Source: an uncultured Eubacterium sp.
GTDB lineage: Bacteria > Bacillota > Clostridia > Peptostreptococcales > Anaerovoracaceae
Assembly: GCA_946555345.1 (NCBI GenBank)
Contig: CAMNSS010000002.1
Coordinates: forward strand, 171,533 to 235,532
Length of the DNA: 64,000 nt
Direction: 5' to 3'
This document shows, piece by piece, positions 37,327 to 46,675 of the stretch (positions are counted from its first letter, which is position 1; each line of letters starts with the position of its first letter). The notes under the pieces were generated by a model. It worked only from the letters and a program-made list of their open reading frames with translations. It did no database searches and was not told the DNA's origin. The position numbers and the translations under genes were made by a program.

Positions 37327-37859
37327 TTCCACCGCTCCTCTCTCCCATAAGCGATCTCGATCACCTCATCGCAAAATGCAGCCAAAGCTCTGTCAACGGC
37401 AGCCAGACTGCGCCTGTAACCCTCCACCGCAGAGCTGTACACATCAGCATCTGCATAAATATAATCCGACACGAACAGCGTATTTCCTGTCCCTTTCGCA
37501 AATGCCAGCACATCGGCTTTTACCCTGCCCGCTGCATTTTCATCCAAACATCCATGCTCGTCAAACATTTCATTATTTAAAAGCGCCGTAACGCTGTCCA
37601 TGAGAAACACGCCGCTTCGATCCACGTCCTCGCAATGCAAAAGCGCCGCCAGCGAGCGTCCCTGCTCTATTGTCTCAAAGCCCCAGCCTTCCCGCTCGGC
37701 AATATGCCTTTTGATGCGGGCCCGATCCTCCTCATCATGCGGAATCATCGTGGCGATATAATAAAGGGGTACGCCCAAGCGGTCCGCCATTTCCCTCGCC
37801 CTGCGCTGTGCATAAAAGGATTTGCCGTTTTTGCACCCGCCGCTGATCAATATATTCAT
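37323..37859 (-). CDS. cobU: Adenosylcobinamide kinase / adenosylcobinamide-phosphate guanylyltransferase
   Basis: CobU phosphorylates adenosylcobinamide and then transfers GMP to it. The 178-residue protein starts NILISGGCKNGKSFYAQ (P-loop), has RIKRHIAEREGWGFETIEQ with the histidine expected to be guanylylated, and VFLMDSVTALLNNEMF, a Walker B-type strand. AAGGGAG is the ribosome-binding site. An upstream in-frame extension covers only repeat-filled spacer DNA and is rejected. Confidence 0.93.
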   Translation of the reverse strand: MNILISGGCKNGKSFYAQRRAREMADRLGVPLYYIATMIPHDEEDRARIKRHIAEREGWGFETIEQGRSLAALLHCEDVDRSGVFLMDSVTALLNNEMFDEHGCLDENAAGRVKADVLAFAKGTGNTLFVSDYIYADADVYSSAVEGYRRSLAAVDRALAAFCDEVIEIAYGREERWK

Positions 37860-37869
37860 ATTCCATGCT

Positions 37870-38090
37870 CTCCCTTTCACAAGCTCTTTGGGTCGGCTCT
37901 TGCAAAGTCTTTTCGGTTCTTTGGGGGCGGCTCTTTGGGGGAATGTCTTTGTATGGTTTTTAGCCGTTCTTTTGGAGCAATTCCGATTTCTCACAAGGCT
38001 TTTCGCAGTCCCTTGCGAACCTTTTTGCGGTCTCTTGCAAAGCGCCCAGTTCCCTTGCAAAGCATCCAGCCTCCTGGCGAAACGCTCTTA
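37870..38090. repeat. Degenerate repeats between cobT and cobU
   Basis: Words of the type CTTTGGGTCGGCTCTT, CTTTGGGGGCGGCTCTT and CCCTTGCRAA recur several times in about 220 bases. The spacer has no gene. It is open in some frames only because stop codons are rare in the repeat. Confidence 0.5.
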
Positions 38091-38094
38091 CTGC

Positions 38095-39546
38095 TTAAAA
38101 GCAGTCTCCCTTCCTGATTTCCTCCAGATAATCGTCGTTGATTTCAGCTTCTGCAAAAGTCGCCATATTTCGCATCACATCGCAAGCGCCTTTGATGATG
38201 TCAAAGGCGATCGGACAGCCGCTTCCTTCCCCAAGGCGCATATCGAGCGCCAGAAACGGCTTCAGCCCCAACTGCTGAATCGCCAGCTCGTAGCCTTTCT
38301 CCCAGGACTTATGGGAAGCAAACATATAATCGATCGCTTTCGGTGCGATGATTCCTGCCGAAAGCGCCGCCACTGCCGAAATATATCCATCGATCACGGC
38401 CGGAAGCCGGTAAAGCGCCGCGCCGATAAAAACACCCGCCATTGCGCAAATATCAAAGCCGCCCATGTGAGCCAGGATATCAATCATCCCACTGCGCAGA
38501 TCGCAAGGGATGCCGCCATCCTGTGCGCCAGCGCCACAAACGGCTGTCTCTTTCGCCACGCCGTCTCTTTTCTCATCTGCGGCCGTCAGCTTGTTTGCCG
38601 CAATTCCAGGGACAGTCTGCGCGCCGCTGCCAGACGATGCGGCCAACTCTTGTTCCACACTGCCCCTTCGCCCACACGAACCCGCCGCCCCCTTGTCCGT
38701 GATTTCAGGTGCGGCCTGCCCTTGTGTCACCACATAATTCCCAGAGACGGCCCGTACAGTGGATTGTCTCCCGCCTGCGCCGCACGCTTCCATCATCGCC
38801 AAAAGTCCGCCCTGCCTTCGATATGCTTCCGACACCGCGTCCACGATTTCCTTCTTCCGCCGATAGCTCTGCGCATTAATCCCGCCGCCTTTTCCGCAAG
38901 TAAAGCCGCTATCCTTCCCCGTGACAGCCGACAAAATTGCGGCGCTGGTGGTCGTATTGCCAATGCCCATTTCCCCGACGCCAACGATATCAAACCCGTG
39001 ATCCTTTACCGCCTTTGCCATTTCCAGGCCAACATCGATGCAGCGCAACGCCTCCGCCTTCGTCATCGCAGGCTCTTTTGCGAGATTCCTGGTGCCGGTC
39101 CTTACCCGCCTGTCAACAATCTTATGGGTATCCCGCAACGGAATATCATCATAAAGAGTCCTTGGAATCGGATGCTTCACGCCCATATCCACGATGAGAA
39201 GCTCACTGCCAAAGCTTTCGGAAAGCGCACCGACGCCCGTCAGCCTTCGCGTAAAATTCACCGTCTGCGCCATCGTCACGCTTTGCGGTGCAGACGCTAC
39301 CTTTTCATCGGCAACGCCATTATCTGCACACAACACCACAACGCAGCCTTTTTGAACTGCGTTCAAAACCTCGCCGGTAATACCCGCCATGCGAATGGAA
39401 ATTTCCTCAAGGCCGCCTAAGCTGCCCGGCGGTTTCGCCAAACACGCCTGTCTTCTAGCAGCCTTTTCCATCACGCCTCGGTCAACGGCATCGATCCGAT
39501 CCGCTAGTTCAAATAGTTCCCGTTCCTTTTGCCCCACCGTTTCCAT
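38095..39546 (-). CDS. cobT: Nicotinate-nucleotide-dimethylbenzimidazole phosphoribosyltransferase with large insert
   Basis: CobT activates the lower-ligand base as its alpha-ribotide. Recognisable are CLAKPPGSLGGLEEISIRMAGI, VLCADNGVADEKVASAPQSVT, VGEMGIGNTTTSAAI and GGFDICAMAGVFIGAAL with the following DGYISAVAAL. The protein is 483 residues rather than about 350. The excess is mainly a Gly/Ala/Ser-rich block at about residues 269-355 placed just before the DILAHMGGFDICAM helix. AGAGGAG sets the start; the longer in-frame N-terminus is rejected. It leads the cobT-cobU-cobS set. Confidence 0.93.
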   Translation of the reverse strand: METVGQKERELFELADRIDAVDRGVMEKAARRQACLAKPPGSLGGLEEISIRMAGITGEVLNAVQKGCVVVLCADNGVADEKVASAPQSVTMAQTVNFTRRLTGVGALSESFGSELLIVDMGVKHPIPRTLYDDIPLRDTHKIVDRRVRTGTRNLAKEPAMTKAEALRCIDVGLEMAKAVKDHGFDIVGVGEMGIGNTTTSAAILSAVTGKDSGFTCGKGGGINAQSYRRKKEIVDAVSEAYRRQGGLLAMMEACGAGGRQSTVRAVSGNYVVTQGQAAPEITDKGAAGSCGRRGSVEQELAASSGSGAQTVPGIAANKLTAADEKRDGVAKETAVCGAGAQDGGIPCDLRSGMIDILAHMGGFDICAMAGVFIGAALYRLPAVIDGYISAVAALSAGIIAPKAIDYMFASHKSWEKGYELAIQQLGLKPFLALDMRLGEGSGCPIAFDIIKGACDVMRNMATFAEAEINDDYLEEIRKGDCF

Positions 39547-39759
39547 ATACGTCTCCTCTTTCCCGTCTGCCAAATTTCCATGCACACGGCGAGCAGCCCG
39601 CCTTGCCCAGCTTTGCACCATTTCGCTTGTGCCTCTCCAAATGCGCCGCCGGACGGCATACAGCCGCCCACGCCCTGCAAACATCAAAATCCCAAAAATC
39701 CAGTCCTGCCTCATCCATCGACAACGTAGCCGCGCAAAACCAAAATCCGACAAATAATC

Positions 39760-40611
39760 TTACAAATATCCTTCCGCCGCAAGCCACACCATAGAAGACA
39801 GTCCATCAATGCTCTCGATGGCAATGCTCGTATCCGCATCGCACAAATCCAGCACCAAATCCAACACGCCTTTGATATCAATCACGCCCTCTGTAAGCGG
39901 CTGATGCAAATCGCCCGTCCCGTCGTTATTATGAAGATGCAGATGCCCCAAATATGGCGCTAACACCTGAACCCACTCACGCACAGGCACTTTGCTTGCG
40001 CAGGCGGCATGCCCCACATCGAGACACAGCTTGATGCGCGGATGCGCCAAACGTTCCGCCAGCTCTGCCAGCATATACGGCTCATCCTCCATTACATTTT
40101 CGATCACAATCTGAAAATCCATCGGTCTTTCCGCCATAAATTCATGCCAAAACTCGACCGACCTGTCCCGCTGCCACTCCTTGAAATAAATCTGCGGCGC
40201 ATAGCCCGAATGCACGACCATCTTCTTCGCGCAATAAGAATCCGCCTGCAAAGCCGCCGCATTGAGCCTTTCCATCGCCAGATTCCTTGCTTTCGGATCG
40301 ATCGCTGCCGGAAACAGTTCATGAAAAGGGCCATGCAAAACGCACCCGGAGGCAAGCGGCAAAAGCGTTTCGATTTCACGGCAAGCGGAAGCCGCCGCAT
40401 CCCCGTCCAAGTTTTCCGGCATACAAAGCTGATCCAATTCCACGCCGATTCCATATTCTGTCAGTATTTGCCAATGCTGCTCGCAAGCGGTGGCAATGTA
40501 TAATCGGTTCTTGATATTCCGTGAGGTTGATTTATGCCGAATTCTTGCTCTATTCCTGGTTTCTGTTTTATTCCGAAGCCTTTCTCGATTTCCAGTCTTT
40601 GCTTTATCCAT
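39760..40611 (-). CDS. TIM-barrel sugar-phosphate isomerase/epimerase-like protein
   Basis: A 283-residue member of the AP-endonuclease-2/xylose-isomerase-like TIM-barrel group. Metal-type residues are visible in CVLHGPFHELFP, MVVHSGYAP, IVIENVMEDEP, KLCLDVGHAA and GHLHLHNNDGTGDLH. The first 35 residues are a Lys/Arg/Thr/Asn-rich repeat-like extension (KTGNRERLRNKTETRNRARI) not part of the fold. GGAAAGGAG lies about 12 bases before the ATG. It precedes cobT by 210 bases; whether it works on a cobamide-related sugar or is unrelated cannot be said. Confidence 0.75.
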   Translation of the reverse strand: MDKAKTGNRERLRNKTETRNRARIRHKSTSRNIKNRLYIATACEQHWQILTEYGIGVELDQLCMPENLDGDAAASACREIETLLPLASGCVLHGPFHELFPAAIDPKARNLAMERLNAAALQADSYCAKKMVVHSGYAPQIYFKEWQRDRSVEFWHEFMAERPMDFQIVIENVMEDEPYMLAELAERLAHPRIKLCLDVGHAACASKVPVREWVQVLAPYLGHLHLHNNDGTGDLHQPLTEGVIDIKGVLDLVLDLCDADTSIAIESIDGLSSMVWLAAEGYL

Positions 40612-40848
40612 GCGCTGTATTTCTCCTTTCCCTATGATATCATACCGATCGAAAAGAGTGAAGGGCAAAGTAGGCAGCGAAAGATGCAAAGAGCTTTTGT
40701 AGACAACACTACAAGCATCGGAAAACTGACATGAAAAAAGGAAATATGTTATATTCACATAAAATGTGCATCTATAACGTATTCCCTTTGCAATCATCTC
40801 GCATATATGGTTCTATTGAATTTCTATGCCAACAATCATCGAAAGCAT

Positions 40849-41604
40849 TTATATCCCACGGCTGGCGAAATCGTTTATATGTCCGCTACAGCTTTGAGCA
40901 TCTTCTTCCGCAGAACCGGTTTCCTGTTCATCTGCGTTCTTCTCTTCTTTAATGAATGCTTCTTCATCCGCAAGCTCATTTATAATATTTCCAGTTTTAG
41001 TGAAAATTTCCTTGTCAAGTTCTGCCGTTCTCTCATCGATTTCTGATATTCTTTGCCTCTTGCTTTCTGAATCACTGGATTTTAATTCGGCCTTTAATAC
41101 ATTCTTTTCTCCTTCCAATCTGTTTTTAACCGAATCCGTTAATTTGCTCTGGTCTAACTTCGCAGACATCACTGTAAGCTCTGCCATCCTTTTATTATTT
41201 AATTCCTGCTTTGTGAATGCCTGTTTTCCTTTATATCGATTGTTTCCTTGGGTTGCATCTGGCCCACTTGCCGGTTTTGCCAGTTCTTTTGCAATTTCTC
41301 TATCAAGTGAGTCTAACTGTTTCTCATATTCTTCTATTTTTTTCGTAATCTCCGCGTCACAATATCCGCTTTCTTTATCTGCCATCTGTTTCAGCAAGGA
41401 CTCTTTACATTCGCTGATAAAATCCTTCTGCTTCATGAGCCGTTCCACCGCGCTCATCGCCTTTCCCTTCTGCGATATCGTGGCAACGTCACTGCGCAAA
41501 AACACGCCCTTTTTTTCTTCTCCGACCCCTGTGTTTTGATTGAATTTACGATTTATTGTCTCCGTATAAAATAATCCATTTGCTTTGCCAACATTCATAT
41601 ACAT
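40849..41604 (-). CDS. Coiled-coil protein of unknown function
   Basis: A 251-residue protein not recognised as any known family. The N-terminus (YMNVGKANGLFYTETIN) is not a signal peptide. From about residue 55 to 220 it is strongly charged and helical, with heptad-like stretches such as KKIEEYEKQLDSLDREIAKEL and a final Glu-rich segment. No enzymatic motif is visible. AGGAGG stands eight bases before the ATG chosen; a TTG two codons earlier is too close. It follows the sensor kinase by 45 bases, so it is probably the last gene of the response regulator-kinase operon. Confidence 0.8.
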   Translation of the reverse strand: MYMNVGKANGLFYTETINRKFNQNTGVGEEKKGVFLRSDVATISQKGKAMSAVERLMKQKDFISECKESLLKQMADKESGYCDAEITKKIEEYEKQLDSLDREIAKELAKPASGPDATQGNNRYKGKQAFTKQELNNKRMAELTVMSAKLDQSKLTDSVKNRLEGEKNVLKAELKSSDSESKRQRISEIDERTAELDKEIFTKTGNIINELADEEAFIKEEKNADEQETGSAEEDAQSCSGHINDFASRGI

Positions 41605-41649
41605 ATCCAAATCCTCCTATTGGTGTATCGGTCAATGCAACAGATACAT

Positions 41650-42984
41650 TTATATAGATGATGCAGAAGGATTGTTTTTTGGTGTCTGCGGCAATGGAAA
41701 CATCGCATTTAGCGTAAAAGTTGTTTCGGCCTTTAGGTCAAGCACGCCTTCATACCGCTCAACAACTGTCCTGATATTTTGCAGGCCAACCCCGCTTACC
41801 GGAGTCTGTTTAGAAGACAGGAATATACCCCCGTGCCGCTTAACTGGTACGCAAATATTGTTCGATATTTCAAATACCCAGTAATTCGGATATATTTGTG
41901 ATTTCATCCGTATCCATCCAGCAGGATTCCCCGCCTGAATCCCCCGCTGGCAAGCTTCTATCGCATTATCGAGCGCATTTCCCAATAGACAACAAAGATC
42001 GACGGGAGCAATCCGGTCTTCACCCGGCACGCTCATCTGAATCAGGATATCGATTCCAAGCTTCTTTGCCTGCCGGTATTTTGGATTCAACAGGGCATCA
42101 GCAAAAATAGAGCCTGTCTGGATGACATCTTCCCCCTCTTCCATGGCGGCATTCCATTGCTTTAGATAATGCCTGGCTTCTTCTGCCTGTTTCTTTTCCA
42201 ACAACTGTGCAAGGCATAAGCTATGATTTTTCATGTCATGCTGGAGCTTTATAAACTGTTTATATTGTTCTTTGGAAAGCTCCAAATGCTGTCCCAGCAT
42301 CTGATGTTGTTGTTTTGCCAGCCTCTCCACTAAACGCCGCTCCAACATAATAATGCAGTATATGTTGAGGAACTCTCCTCCAACTGCAATCAAACCGCTT
42401 GGAATCACAACGACATACATATATTCGGCATCCCAATTACTCACCTTGTCAAATGTCATTGATGGCATACTGACCGCAATACAGATAAATACAATAATGC
42501 ACATGAGATAAATGCCATCACGATCCTCAAAATCACGTTTCAGCAGATGGAGCTTGCGTTTTAACACTTCCATCATGGAAAAAAGCACGAGGCCTGTCAT
42601 TAACGCAACGGCATTCAATGTGAAGTCAAAATAGCCCTCCCATCCCATGAACTTTGCGGCGGCCATAAACAACGGGTAAAATGCACCGCCTGCCACTTCC
42701 TGTACCCCGTATATCCACAAAGTTAAAAAACCTTTTTTTATGACGCTCCCATGAAACAATAGCATATTCAGCACAAATGCACAGACACATAAATAGAGCA
42801 TATTTCCCCATGCAGTGCCAGCGATTCCAAACCATGCATTGATATGCCCATACAGCCACGTTCCCAGATAAAACCACAGGTACGTATAACGATGCTTCAC
42901 GCCAAGCATTTCTTTTAAAAAGAGATATTGATAAAAAGTGCAGAAAAGCCCCCAGCCTGTTGTCCATATTATAGAAGCAATCAA
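41650..42984 (-). CDS. AgrC/ComD-like GHKL sensor histidine kinase
   Basis: A 444-residue membrane kinase. Residues about 1-215 hold six or so hydrophobic segments. Then comes the dimerisation helix with the phospho-accepting histidine in KLQHDMKNHSLCLAQLL, the N-box LLGNALDNAIEAC and the G-box SGVGLQNIRTVVERYEG. Such kinases sense peptides in agr-type systems. A TTG start is used: it overlaps the stop of the response regulator (TTGA) and AGGGGAG lies seven bases upstream. No agrB or agrD gene is next to it. Confidence 0.88.
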   Translation of the reverse strand: MIASIIWTTGWGLFCTFYQYLFLKEMLGVKHRYTYLWFYLGTWLYGHINAWFGIAGTAWGNMLYLCVCAFVLNMLLFHGSVIKKGFLTLWIYGVQEVAGGAFYPLFMAAAKFMGWEGYFDFTLNAVALMTGLVLFSMMEVLKRKLHLLKRDFEDRDGIYLMCIIVFICIAVSMPSMTFDKVSNWDAEYMYVVVIPSGLIAVGGEFLNIYCIIMLERRLVERLAKQQHQMLGQHLELSKEQYKQFIKLQHDMKNHSLCLAQLLEKKQAEEARHYLKQWNAAMEEGEDVIQTGSIFADALLNPKYRQAKKLGIDILIQMSVPGEDRIAPVDLCCLLGNALDNAIEACQRGIQAGNPAGWIRMKSQIYPNYWVFEISNNICVPVKRHGGIFLSSKQTPVSGVGLQNIRTVVERYEGVLDLKAETTFTLNAMFPLPQTPKNNPSASSI

Positions 42985-43691
42985 AAAACATCTCCCCTTT
43001 TTTTTAGATAATGCATGAAGGCCAGGCCAAATGCCTGATGCCTGCGTCTGGATAAAGGCACGATACATTCATTGTCTAACCAAATCGCTTCTTTTTTATA
43101 ATGTTTCACATGATCCAAATTAACAATATAACTCCGGTGGCAACGGAAAAATGTATCCGGCAACACTGGCTCAAGTTCATTTAACTTGCCATAAAAGGAA
43201 ACAGACTCTTCGCTTTTATACAGATATATTTTTCGATTCACAACCTCCAAATACAAGATCCGTTCAAAAGGGATTCGCCTTACCAGCGTCCCTTGCCGAA
43301 AGATAAGCGCCTGTTCAGATTCCCCTTTGAGGAGGGAACACAGCTTTAAGAGCACGGCTTCAAGCTTCTTGAGATCTATAGGCTTAATAAGGTAATGAAA
43401 TGCCTGAACATCATACGCATCTACGGCATATTGCCGGTGCGCCGTAATAAAGACCAGCTTGCTTTCATCTCCCCTGGCACGCAGCTTTTTTGCCAGTTCC
43501 AAGCCGTTGAGCGACCGCATGGCAATATCGAGGAATAAAAGATCAAATTCCTCACACGCCAGAAGCGCATTGCCATTTGCATATGCCTTGACGCTATATG
43601 GAATGGAATGTTTGTCTAATATGTTTTTGATGTCCTCCGTCAACTGTTCCAGGAGAATGCGTTCATCCTCGCAAACCGCAATCCGAATCAT
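42981..43691 (-). CDS. LytTR response regulator (AgrA-like)
   Basis: A 236-residue regulator with an N-terminal receiver (IRIAVCEDERILLEQ, phospho-acceptor aspartate in LLFLDIAMRS, lysine in YLIKPID) and a C-terminal LytTR DNA-binding domain (ERILYLEVVNRKIYLY, TFFRCHRSYIVNLDHV). It is the first gene of the operon and is coupled to the kinase. GGGAGC lies before the ATG, and a near-consensus promoter 40 bases further up drives it. Confidence 0.9.
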   Translation of the reverse strand: MIRIAVCEDERILLEQLTEDIKNILDKHSIPYSVKAYANGNALLACEEFDLLFLDIAMRSLNGLELAKKLRARGDESKLVFITAHRQYAVDAYDVQAFHYLIKPIDLKKLEAVLLKLCSLLKGESEQALIFRQGTLVRRIPFERILYLEVVNRKIYLYKSEESVSFYGKLNELEPVLPDTFFRCHRSYIVNLDHVKHYKKEAIWLDNECIVPLSRRRHQAFGLAFMHYLKKRGDVF

Positions 43692-43729
43692 TTCTGTCCG
43701 CTCCCTGTTCTCTTCATTATATTTTTTTT

Positions 43730-43758
43730 ATTATAACGAAAAAAATTTGGAGGTACAA
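43730..43758 (-). promoter_or_regulatory. Promoter for the LytTR/GHKL operon
   Basis: On the minus strand TTGTAC and TATAAT are separated by 17 bases, about 40 bases before the response regulator ATG. LytTR direct repeats were not identified nearby. Confidence 0.75.
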
Positions 43759-43827
43759 GGATATCGCCCGAATGGCTTGATTTTTGTTATTAGCGGTTTT
43801 ACTTGTGATATTCTTTGTATCGCTTTA

Positions 43828-44703
43828 TTACGTTAGGGGAATCTGGACTTTTAGCGATGCGGTTGATACTGGTGAACAAGCGGCATCTTTGCGCCTAAAT
43901 GTTCCCAAAACGCTGATTTCAATAACTTCCGCTCTTAATGTAAACACGTCCTGGTGCATATCATCCATATCGAGACCCCAGATTACCTTTAAGTCATAAG
44001 CCAAAATAATGCCCTCGCCAATTCTGAGGTGGTTGACCCTTTCCGGCATTTTTCCCGCCAGGACAAGCGGGTAAGAACTTGTTGCGCCGCCTGATATGAT
44101 TTCAAGTTTTCGTCCGATTTCGCCTTCAATCCTCTCTGCGAGCTGGCACAATTCCTCCATTTTGCCAACAGTCGGCTTAATCGACCCATAGCATCCAAGG
44201 TTTGTCCCCACGCCTTTTAAATCAATGTATTCGAGCTGTGTTTCTATGTAAGACGCCGCCTGCGCCAGTTCATCCTGATCCCAGAACCCTTCCCTTAAAT
44301 CCCCTAAATCAGCCATAAGGATCACGCCATGCCTTTTATCAAGCTTGCGGCAAGCGCAGTTGACCGCCTCCAGGACGCTGAGCTCACTTTGCAAGCTGAT
44401 ATCGGCATACATCACGACCTCCTCCGCTTCGGAAATCATCGGAATCCGGACCAGCATATATGAAGCCGCAATGCCCTGCTCTTTCATCTCAACGATCTGG
44501 CGGAGCCTTGACGTTGCAATCTGCTTACAGCCCGCCGCCAGGAACTGTTCACTTGCCCGGGGAATCCCGTTAAAGCCTTTTACAACACCAGCCACCTCAA
44601 TGCCTTGTTTTTGGCAGTTTCTTACTACTGTGCTGATATTGCTGCGCAGCTTTTCAAGGTCAATCGCCAACATAGGGTATAAAGACTTATTGATTTGATC
44701 CAT
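43828..44703 (-). CDS. Alanine/ornithine racemase-family PLP protein, C-terminally short
   Basis: A 291-residue protein matching the N-terminal barrel of the ornithine-racemase-like group. The PLP lysine is in GIEVAGVVKGFNG, with YMLVRIPMISEAEEVVMYADISLQSE, ILMADLGDLREGFWDQ, GVGTNLGCYG and EIISGGATSSYPLV. Relatives are about 350 residues. Here the match ends near AEVIEISVLGT and is followed by about 20 unrelated residues, so the C-terminal beta domain is largely missing. Truncation or an old frameshift is likely, and activity is doubtful. GAGGAGG eight bases before this ATG sets the start. Confidence 0.7.
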   Translation of the reverse strand: MDQINKSLYPMLAIDLEKLRSNISTVVRNCQKQGIEVAGVVKGFNGIPRASEQFLAAGCKQIATSRLRQIVEMKEQGIAASYMLVRIPMISEAEEVVMYADISLQSELSVLEAVNCACRKLDKRHGVILMADLGDLREGFWDQDELAQAASYIETQLEYIDLKGVGTNLGCYGSIKPTVGKMEELCQLAERIEGEIGRKLEIISGGATSSYPLVLAGKMPERVNHLRIGEGIILAYDLKVIWGLDMDDMHQDVFTLRAEVIEISVLGTFRRKDAACSPVSTASLKVQIPLT

Positions 44704-44820
44704 AGGCATTTCCTCCTCTTACACGATCGCCTGCAAAAGTTCTTGCACGATCCCCTTGCGTACAATTTTTCAAACATTTATCATCTATAAAATGATGCAA
44801 TACCCCTATACCTTGTGTTT

Positions 44821-44850
44821 ACTATACGCTCCCGTAATGCGTTCCATCAA
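44821..44850 (-). promoter_or_regulatory. Promoter for the racemase-family gene
   Basis: On the minus strand TTGATG and TATAGT are separated by 18 bases, about 120 bases before the ATG. The wider spacer (44704-45260) holds this and the divergent promoter of the aminotransferase, plus GC-rich degenerate repeats, and no gene. Confidence 0.5.
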
Positions 44851-45193
44851 CTGTCCCTGCTCCAAAATTTTGCGCATTTTTTTGTAAATTGTACAAAGCC
44901 TGCAAAAGTTCAAAAGGCGGGACGGCATTTGTGAGAAGTAAAAAACGGCAACGGCTGACGCCTGCCCGCACCACAATCCCACGCCCCGCGTTACTCGAAA
45001 AACCAAAACAAAACGGCCACAGCCGCAAAAAGGGCGGGATTGCGGGGCGGCGTATTTTGCATCGGGACAACCTCTCCCCTGCAACCGCTTGCGCCATGCG
45101 CTACTGTCATGCGCGTACGCCCCGCCGCTGTCCTTTTATCCGGCGTTTTGTACTTTTTACAAATTTAACGCTTTGGATTGTGATTTTAAACAC

Positions 45194-45221
45194 TTGTAAT
45201 CCCAACCAGACAAGATATAAT
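45194..45221 (+). promoter_or_regulatory. Promoter for the cysteine-desulfurase-like gene
   Basis: TTGTAA and TATAAT are separated by 16 bases, 40 bases before the ATG. Confidence 0.75.
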
Positions 45222-45260
45222 GAAGTAAAATCGAATATTGATGATGATGGAGGTATAAAA

Positions 45261-46550
45261 ATGGCTTTTAAATTTGATGTAGAAGCGCTGCGCGATGAAT
45301 TTCCCGCATGCAAGCTGCAAATCAACGGAATACCGATCGCATACCTGGACGGACCGGGCGGAACGCAAGTACCGCAGAGCGTATTGGATGCGATCACTGG
45401 ATACATGATCTATGATAATGCCAACGAAGACGGCAATTTCCGGGCAGGGCTGAAACAAGGGGATATCGAAATCGCCGCCAGGCAGGCAGGCGCGGATTTC
45501 CTCGGATGTGACGTGGAAGAAGTCGGCTACAACTGTTCATCCACGCAAAACAACTACAACCTCGCCGCCAATATTTCCAAAAATTTTAAAGAGGGCGACG
45601 AAATTATTGTCACCCAGATCGACCACCAATGCAACATCGCACCATGGAAATCCCTGAAACGATACGGCTGTATCATCAAAGAAGTCCGCCTCGATCCTGA
45701 AACACAGCAGCTCGATTTCGAAGACTTCAAATCAAAGCTGTCGGAAAAAACCAAGCTGGTTGCCGTCAACTGGGCTGCCAACGGCATCGGAACGATTACG
45801 GATGTAAAGAAATACATCGACGAAGCGCATAAAACCGGGGCGTTCACCGTAATCGACGCTGTCCACTATGCGGCGCACTTGCCGATCGATGTAAAGGCGC
45901 TCGATACGGATTGCCTCGTATGTTCGCCGTATAAGTGGTTCGGACCTCATATGGGCCTCATTTATTTAAAGAAGGAACACCTTGACAAGCTGGAAATCAA
46001 CAACGCTGGCGCACCTGATATTGCAGAAGGCGCAAGGCAGTTTCATATGGGAACGCCGCAATATGAACACCTGCGCGGATGTGAAGCGGCAGTAGACTTC
46101 ATCGCTTCGGTCGGAAAAAAGTACATAGAATATTTTGAAGATGAGGTCAAAACCCTGAAAGGAAGGAGAAAATATGTCGTTGCAGGCATGCTGGCAATCG
46201 ACGCTTATGAAGAGCCGCTCGGCACGAAACTGCGAATGGGCCTGCGAAGAATTGAAGGCGTCAATGTCTATGGGCCTGCCGAAGGACAACCAAGAACGCC
46301 TACCGTAGTATTTACGATGGACAATTATTCCAATGAGTTTATCGCCAAGGTGTTAGGCTCGAAAGCGATCAACTGCTGGAACGGCGATTTTTATGCAATC
46401 GAAACCATGAAGGCGCTGGGGCTGGCGGATGGCGTCGTAAGGCTGGGGCTTGCCCCTTACTGCACGGAAGGGGACATCGACAGGACGCTCAGCACCATCG
46501 CTTCCATCGCAGCGGGCGAATACGACGGTTTCAAGCCTGTCATCGATTAA
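45261..46550 (+). CDS. Class V aminotransferase, cysteine-desulfurase-like
   Basis: A 429-residue PLP enzyme of the SufS/NifS superfamily, closest in pattern to the cysteine desulfurase-like proteins rather than true SufS. It shows YLDGPGGTQVPQSV, the cofactor stretch QIDHQCNIAPWKSL, TVIDAVHYAAHLPIDVKALD with the aspartate, and the PLP lysine in CSPYKWFGPHMG near residue 220. A SufS-type catalytic loop cysteine is not obvious. GGAGG lies upstream of the ATG. It is a monocistronic unit with its own promoter and terminator, so its partner is not revealed by context. Confidence 0.85.
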   Translation: MAFKFDVEALRDEFPACKLQINGIPIAYLDGPGGTQVPQSVLDAITGYMIYDNANEDGNFRAGLKQGDIEIAARQAGADFLGCDVEEVGYNCSSTQNNYNLAANISKNFKEGDEIIVTQIDHQCNIAPWKSLKRYGCIIKEVRLDPETQQLDFEDFKSKLSEKTKLVAVNWAANGIGTITDVKKYIDEAHKTGAFTVIDAVHYAAHLPIDVKALDTDCLVCSPYKWFGPHMGLIYLKKEHLDKLEINNAGAPDIAEGARQFHMGTPQYEHLRGCEAAVDFIASVGKKYIEYFEDEVKTLKGRRKYVVAGMLAIDAYEEPLGTKLRMGLRRIEGVNVYGPAEGQPRTPTVVFTMDNYSNEFIAKVLGSKAINCWNGDFYAIETMKALGLADGVVRLGLAPYCTEGDIDRTLSTIASIAAGEYDGFKPVID

Positions 46551-46675
46551 GCTGGCTGCTCCTTGGGCAAGCTTGGCCATACGGCGGTAAAACCCAGGCT
46601 ATCCACTGGGCATCCCAAGCAAAACGAACAGCTTTAGCAGTTCATCCCGTTTCTAATGTTTTTCCCGATATGATG

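Noticed and set aside
37822..39420. A 532-codon plus-strand frame opposite cobT and cobU
   Set aside because: Antisense to two well-recognised genes, no start signal and no recognisable domain; it crosses the repeat-filled spacer.
40612..40848. A cobalamin riboswitch ahead of the epimerase-cobT set
   Set aside because: No B12-box-like core was seen on the minus strand.
43784..43999. A short hydrophobic plus-strand frame upstream of the response regulator, considered as a signal peptide precursor
   Set aside because: The Shine-Dalgarno-like GGAGG is about 25 bases from any start and the frame runs antisense into the racemase gene.
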